Shown here piece by piece: positions 16,871-19,445 of a stretch of 19,445 bases of DNA; positions within the stretch are counted from its first letter, which is position 1, and each line of letters starts with the position of its first letter. This DNA is from Brevibacterium picturae. Its GTDB lineage: Bacteria; Actinomycetota; Actinomycetes; Actinomycetales; Brevibacteriaceae. Under the pieces are notes generated by a model that did no database searches, was not told the origin of the DNA, and saw nothing but the letters and a program-made list of their open reading frames with translations. Both the position numbers and the translations under genes were made by a program. Where the stretch lies: contig NZ_JAKDJU010000050.1 in NCBI RefSeq assembly GCF_030453725.1, forward strand, positions 1 through 19,445, in the 5' to 3' direction.

Positions 16871-19438
16871 TCAGGTGGTGACGTCCTCCGGGTCGATGTC
16901 GGCCCGGAGTCCACGCCACACAGGATGACGGAGACGACCGGCCTCGGTGGTTCCTCCGTATTGGACTTCGCCGACGAGGCCGGCTCGCACCCACTGGGCA
17001 TCTCGCGACTCCGCGGCGGGGACCTCCACCGGCGGTGTCTTCCTGGTCAACCGATCAAGCTTGGCCCGCAGAGCCTGCAGCTGGTGCTCGTCGAAGCCGG
17101 TGCCGACGCGCCCCAGATAGACCAGGCCGTCCTCGTCGTGGGCCGCCAGCAACAGCGAGGCGAAGGTATCGGAGCGTTCCCCCTTGCCGGTGCGCCACCC
17201 GACGATGATCACGTCACGGGTCGCCGAGTGTTTGAGCTTGGCCCATGTCCGGGTTCGCCTGCCCGGCAGATAGGTGCTGCCGGTCTTCTTGGCCATGACT
17301 CCTTCGAGCTTGAGTTCGCGGCTGGACTCCATCGCCTCGTCGATGGTTCCGTCGAATGCAGTCGGCACATGGATGCTCTCGCCTTCGGTGACGAGCTCAC
17401 CCAGTCGCTCGCGTCGCTCGGAATATGGCGCTTTCAAGAGGGAAGCACCGTCGGCGTGCAACACGTCGAAGACCATCAGATGCACCGGTGTCCGCTCGAG
17501 TTCACGCGCAATGTCGCTCTCTCGTGTCAGGCCCATTCTGCGCTGCAGTCTCCCGAAGTGCGGACGACTGCCCGGGCCCAGTGCGACGATCTCACCATCG
17601 AGGATGCAGTCGACGTCCACACAAGCGGCGAGCTCCCCGAGTTCGGGGTAGGCCTTCGTCAAGTTCTTGCCATTGCGGCTGGTCAACGCGATCGAGCCGG
17701 GCGAATCTTCTGTACCGGCACGGACGGAGGCGAGCGCACGGATGCCGTCCCACTTCATTTCGACCGCCCAGTCCTGTGCCTGAGCACGCACGGAGGCGAT
17801 ATCGCCGATGCTGGCCAACATCGGGGACATATCGGTGGGCTCGGCCTCCGCGGAATCGGTGCGACCGAAATCGGTGCGACCGGAGACGGTGCGCTTGGAT
17901 GAGGCTGCGGCCCGCCTCGGCGAGCCCTTGGACGGCTTCTTGGACGAGTCTTTGGTCAGGTGGATCATCCAGTTCTTTTCGGGTTCCTTGTTCGGCCCGT
18001 GCTCGCCGGTGTTGAACAATGCGAACCGTCGCACTCCTTGGAGCCCACCGTCGGAGGCTCCGTGGAGAACAGCGATGATCTCGCTGCCCTCCTTCCACTT
18101 CTCGAGCTCGTAGGTCCCCGAGTCCCAGATCGTGACCTCACCGGCACCGTATTGGCCCTTCGCTATCGTGCCTTCGAAGCTCCCGTATTCGAGAGGGTGG
18201 TCTTCGGTCTGGACCGCCAGATGATTGTGCTCCGGATCGCTCGGCGGGCCCTTCGGCAGCGCCCACGAGACCAGCACACCGTCGTGTTCGAGTCGGAAGT
18301 CCCAATGCAGGGTGCTGGCGTGGTGCTCATGAATGACGAAGCTGAGCTCGTCCCCACTGGTCCCGTGGCCCTCGGGCACCGGTTCGCTCGTGCGCTTCGG
18401 GTCGCGCTTCGATCGGTAGATATCGAGACGGTCGCGGGGTGCCTCCGCTGAGGTCGACGAGTCCTTCGTCGAATCGGGCGGCACCCCCGCCGAGGTGGGT
18501 GTCGGGTTTGCGGAATCACCGACGGTATTCGCCAAGGGTTCGAGCAGATCCCCGATGTCGTCGAGCCTGTCGAGAACCTCCTCGAAGTGCAGCTGTTCGA
18601 CCGCGGACGGGTCGTCGAGCTCGTCCCAGGTTCGCGGTGCTGCCACGGTGGGGGTGAAGCGGCCGCGCATCGAATAGGGGGCCACGGTCGTCTTCGCCGC
18701 GGAGTTCTGGGACCAGTCGATGAGCACCTTGTTCTCTCGCAGCGTCTTCTTCATGGCTGAGACGACGAGATCTTTGTGATCGGCTTCGAGGCTGCGCGCC
18801 AGCTCGTGGGCGACGTCCGATATCTGCTGGCTGGAGGCTGAGGCGTCGAGCGGCGCATAGAGGTGGACCCCTTTGGAGCCGCTGGTGACCGGGTAGGCGT
18901 CGAGATCCATCCCGTTCAACAGCTGCCTCACCAGCTGTGCGACCTCGACGCAGTCGGCCAGTTCCCGGCCCGGACCGGGGTCGAGATCGAAGACCATGCG
19001 GTCGGGGTGCCGTGTCGTCGAATCGATGGTGCCCGGATCGGATGACCCCTTCGCGACCCGCCATTGAGGTATGTGGATCTCGAGTGAGGCCATCTGCGCA
19101 AGGTAGGTCAGTGTCGCACGGTCCTGGACCAGCGGGTACCTCTTGGACCCGGTGGAATGACGGATGGAGCGGGAAATGATCCACGACGGTGCGGATTCGG
19201 GGAGATTCTTCTCGAAGAACACCTCTCCGGGTTCCTGCGGTGTGCCGACTCCGTCGACCCAGCGTTTGCGGGTGGCGATGCGGCCATGGGCGTGCCGGAT
19301 CAGATGCTGCGCGACGTGCGCGTAGTAGTCGAGCACGTCACCCTTGGTTGTGCCCGTTTCCGGGTAGAAGACCTTGTCGAGATTCGTCAGCGTCAACCGA
19401 TGCCCGTCGACGGTGACCTTCTGCTCATGACGTGACAT
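16871..19438 (-). CDS. ligD: Multifunctional non-homologous end-joining DNA ligase LigD
   Basis: 855 residues from ATG 19438. The domain order is polymerase-phosphoesterase-ligase, as in mycobacteria. Polymerase (about 1-290): LTNLDKVFYPETGTTKGD, metal-binding D151 and D153 in VFDLDPG, TSGSKGVHLYAPL. A Ser/Thr/Pro-rich linker follows, then the 3'-phosphoesterase (about 360-490) with FVIHEHHASTLHWDFRLEHDG and SWALPKGPP. ATP-dependent ligase (about 530-855): nucleophile K562 in VEMKWDGIRA, LDGEIVALG, EGVMAKKTGSTYLPGRR, and the terminal VWRGLRADIDPEDV. With Ku it repairs double-strand breaks; Ku is not in the window. It is longer than M. tuberculosis LigD (759) because of linkers. A GTG 2 codons upstream is possible, and the ribosome site is outside the window. 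Confidence 0.95.
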   Translation of the reverse strand: MSRHEQKVTVDGHRLTLTNLDKVFYPETGTTKGDVLDYYAHVAQHLIRHAHGRIATRKRWVDGVGTPQEPGEVFFEKNLPESAPSWIISRSIRHSTGSKRYPLVQDRATLTYLAQMASLEIHIPQWRVAKGSSDPGTIDSTTRHPDRMVFDLDPGPGRELADCVEVAQLVRQLLNGMDLDAYPVTSGSKGVHLYAPLDASASSQQISDVAHELARSLEADHKDLVVSAMKKTLRENKVLIDWSQNSAAKTTVAPYSMRGRFTPTVAAPRTWDELDDPSAVEQLHFEEVLDRLDDIGDLLEPLANTVGDSANPTPTSAGVPPDSTKDSSTSAEAPRDRLDIYRSKRDPKRTSEPVPEGHGTSGDELSFVIHEHHASTLHWDFRLEHDGVLVSWALPKGPPSDPEHNHLAVQTEDHPLEYGSFEGTIAKGQYGAGEVTIWDSGTYELEKWKEGSEIIAVLHGASDGGLQGVRRFALFNTGEHGPNKEPEKNWMIHLTKDSSKKPSKGSPRRAAASSKRTVSGRTDFGRTDSAEAEPTDMSPMLASIGDIASVRAQAQDWAVEMKWDGIRALASVRAGTEDSPGSIALTSRNGKNLTKAYPELGELAACVDVDCILDGEIVALGPGSRPHFGRLQRRMGLTRESDIARELERTPVHLMVFDVLHADGASLLKAPYSERRERLGELVTEGESIHVPTAFDGTIDEAMESSRELKLEGVMAKKTGSTYLPGRRTRTWAKLKHSATRDVIIVGWRTGKGERSDTFASLLLAAHDEDGLVYLGRVGTGFDEHQLQALRAKLDRLTRKTPPVEVPAAESRDAQWVRAGLVGEVQYGGTTEAGRLRHPVWRGLRADIDPEDVTT

Positions 19439-19445
19439 GGACACC

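Noticed and set aside
16814..17902. A 362-codon plus-strand open frame
   Set aside because: It lies opposite the ligase domain of LigD, and its protein is low-complexity with no family features.
1..19445. CRISPR arrays, tRNA/rRNA genes, insertion sequences, phage or defence genes
   Set aside because: No regularly spaced repeats, cloverleaf sequences, transposase or integrase motifs, or defence-type proteins were seen on either strand.

Overview
This window is chromosomal DNA from a GC-rich actinobacterium. Gene content and style (strong AGGAGG-type ribosome sites, GTG starts, a DUF6480-type protein, LigD, an EctD-type ectoine hydroxylase) suggest a salt- and drought-tolerant member of the Micrococcales. 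Brevibacterium is my best guess, but that is an inference and not a database match. I see no rRNA, tRNA, CRISPR array, transposase, integrase or plasmid gene.

Layout. (1) Positions 1-719: the start of a zinc-free MDR/quinone-reductase-type dehydrogenase leaves through the left edge on the minus strand. It is divergent from ectoine 5-hydroxylase (ectD), with a large inverted repeat between them. (2) 720-3361, plus strand: ectD, an orphan GvpL/GvpF-family protein, a 509-bp stretch with no convincing gene, and a small degenerate GNAT-like protein. (3) 3380-4817: a four-helix membrane protein on the minus strand, divergent from a small helical protein. (4) 4869-8482, plus strand: large-subunit catalase (KatE, HPII type), then a CYP152-type peroxygenase P450. 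(5) 8528-14451, minus strand, in transcription order: aldehyde/succinate-semialdehyde dehydrogenase, a small acidic protein, a VOC (glyoxalase-fold) protein, a Cys-rich zinc- or metal-binding protein, an aldo/keto reductase, an SDR, and an FAD/NAD(P) ferredoxin-reductase-like enzyme. (6) 14594-16695: a DUF6480-like membrane-anchored protein, an SDR of the B. subtilis general-stress type, a YflT-like general stress protein and a small SFPASDPP-motif protein. (7) 16871-right edge, minus strand: three-domain DNA ligase D for end joining.

The common theme is stress survival: compatible-solute modification, peroxide removal and use, carbonyl/aldehyde detoxification, small disordered stress proteins and double-strand-break repair. 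The most interesting signal is in the intergenic DNA. Several of these genes share one promoter design: a -35 containing GGGGTTAC, or a related TTGCC-type element, and a -10 that is TAGCGT or a close variant, usually with a 17-bp spacer. Identical TAGCGT hexamers sit in the right orientation upstream of six genes. Three promoters (ectD, the membrane protein, the SFPASDPP protein) share the exact -35 block GGGGTTAC. This suggests one stress regulon spread across the window. Several of these promoters also carry perfect palindromes at the -35 or the start point, which suggests local operators.
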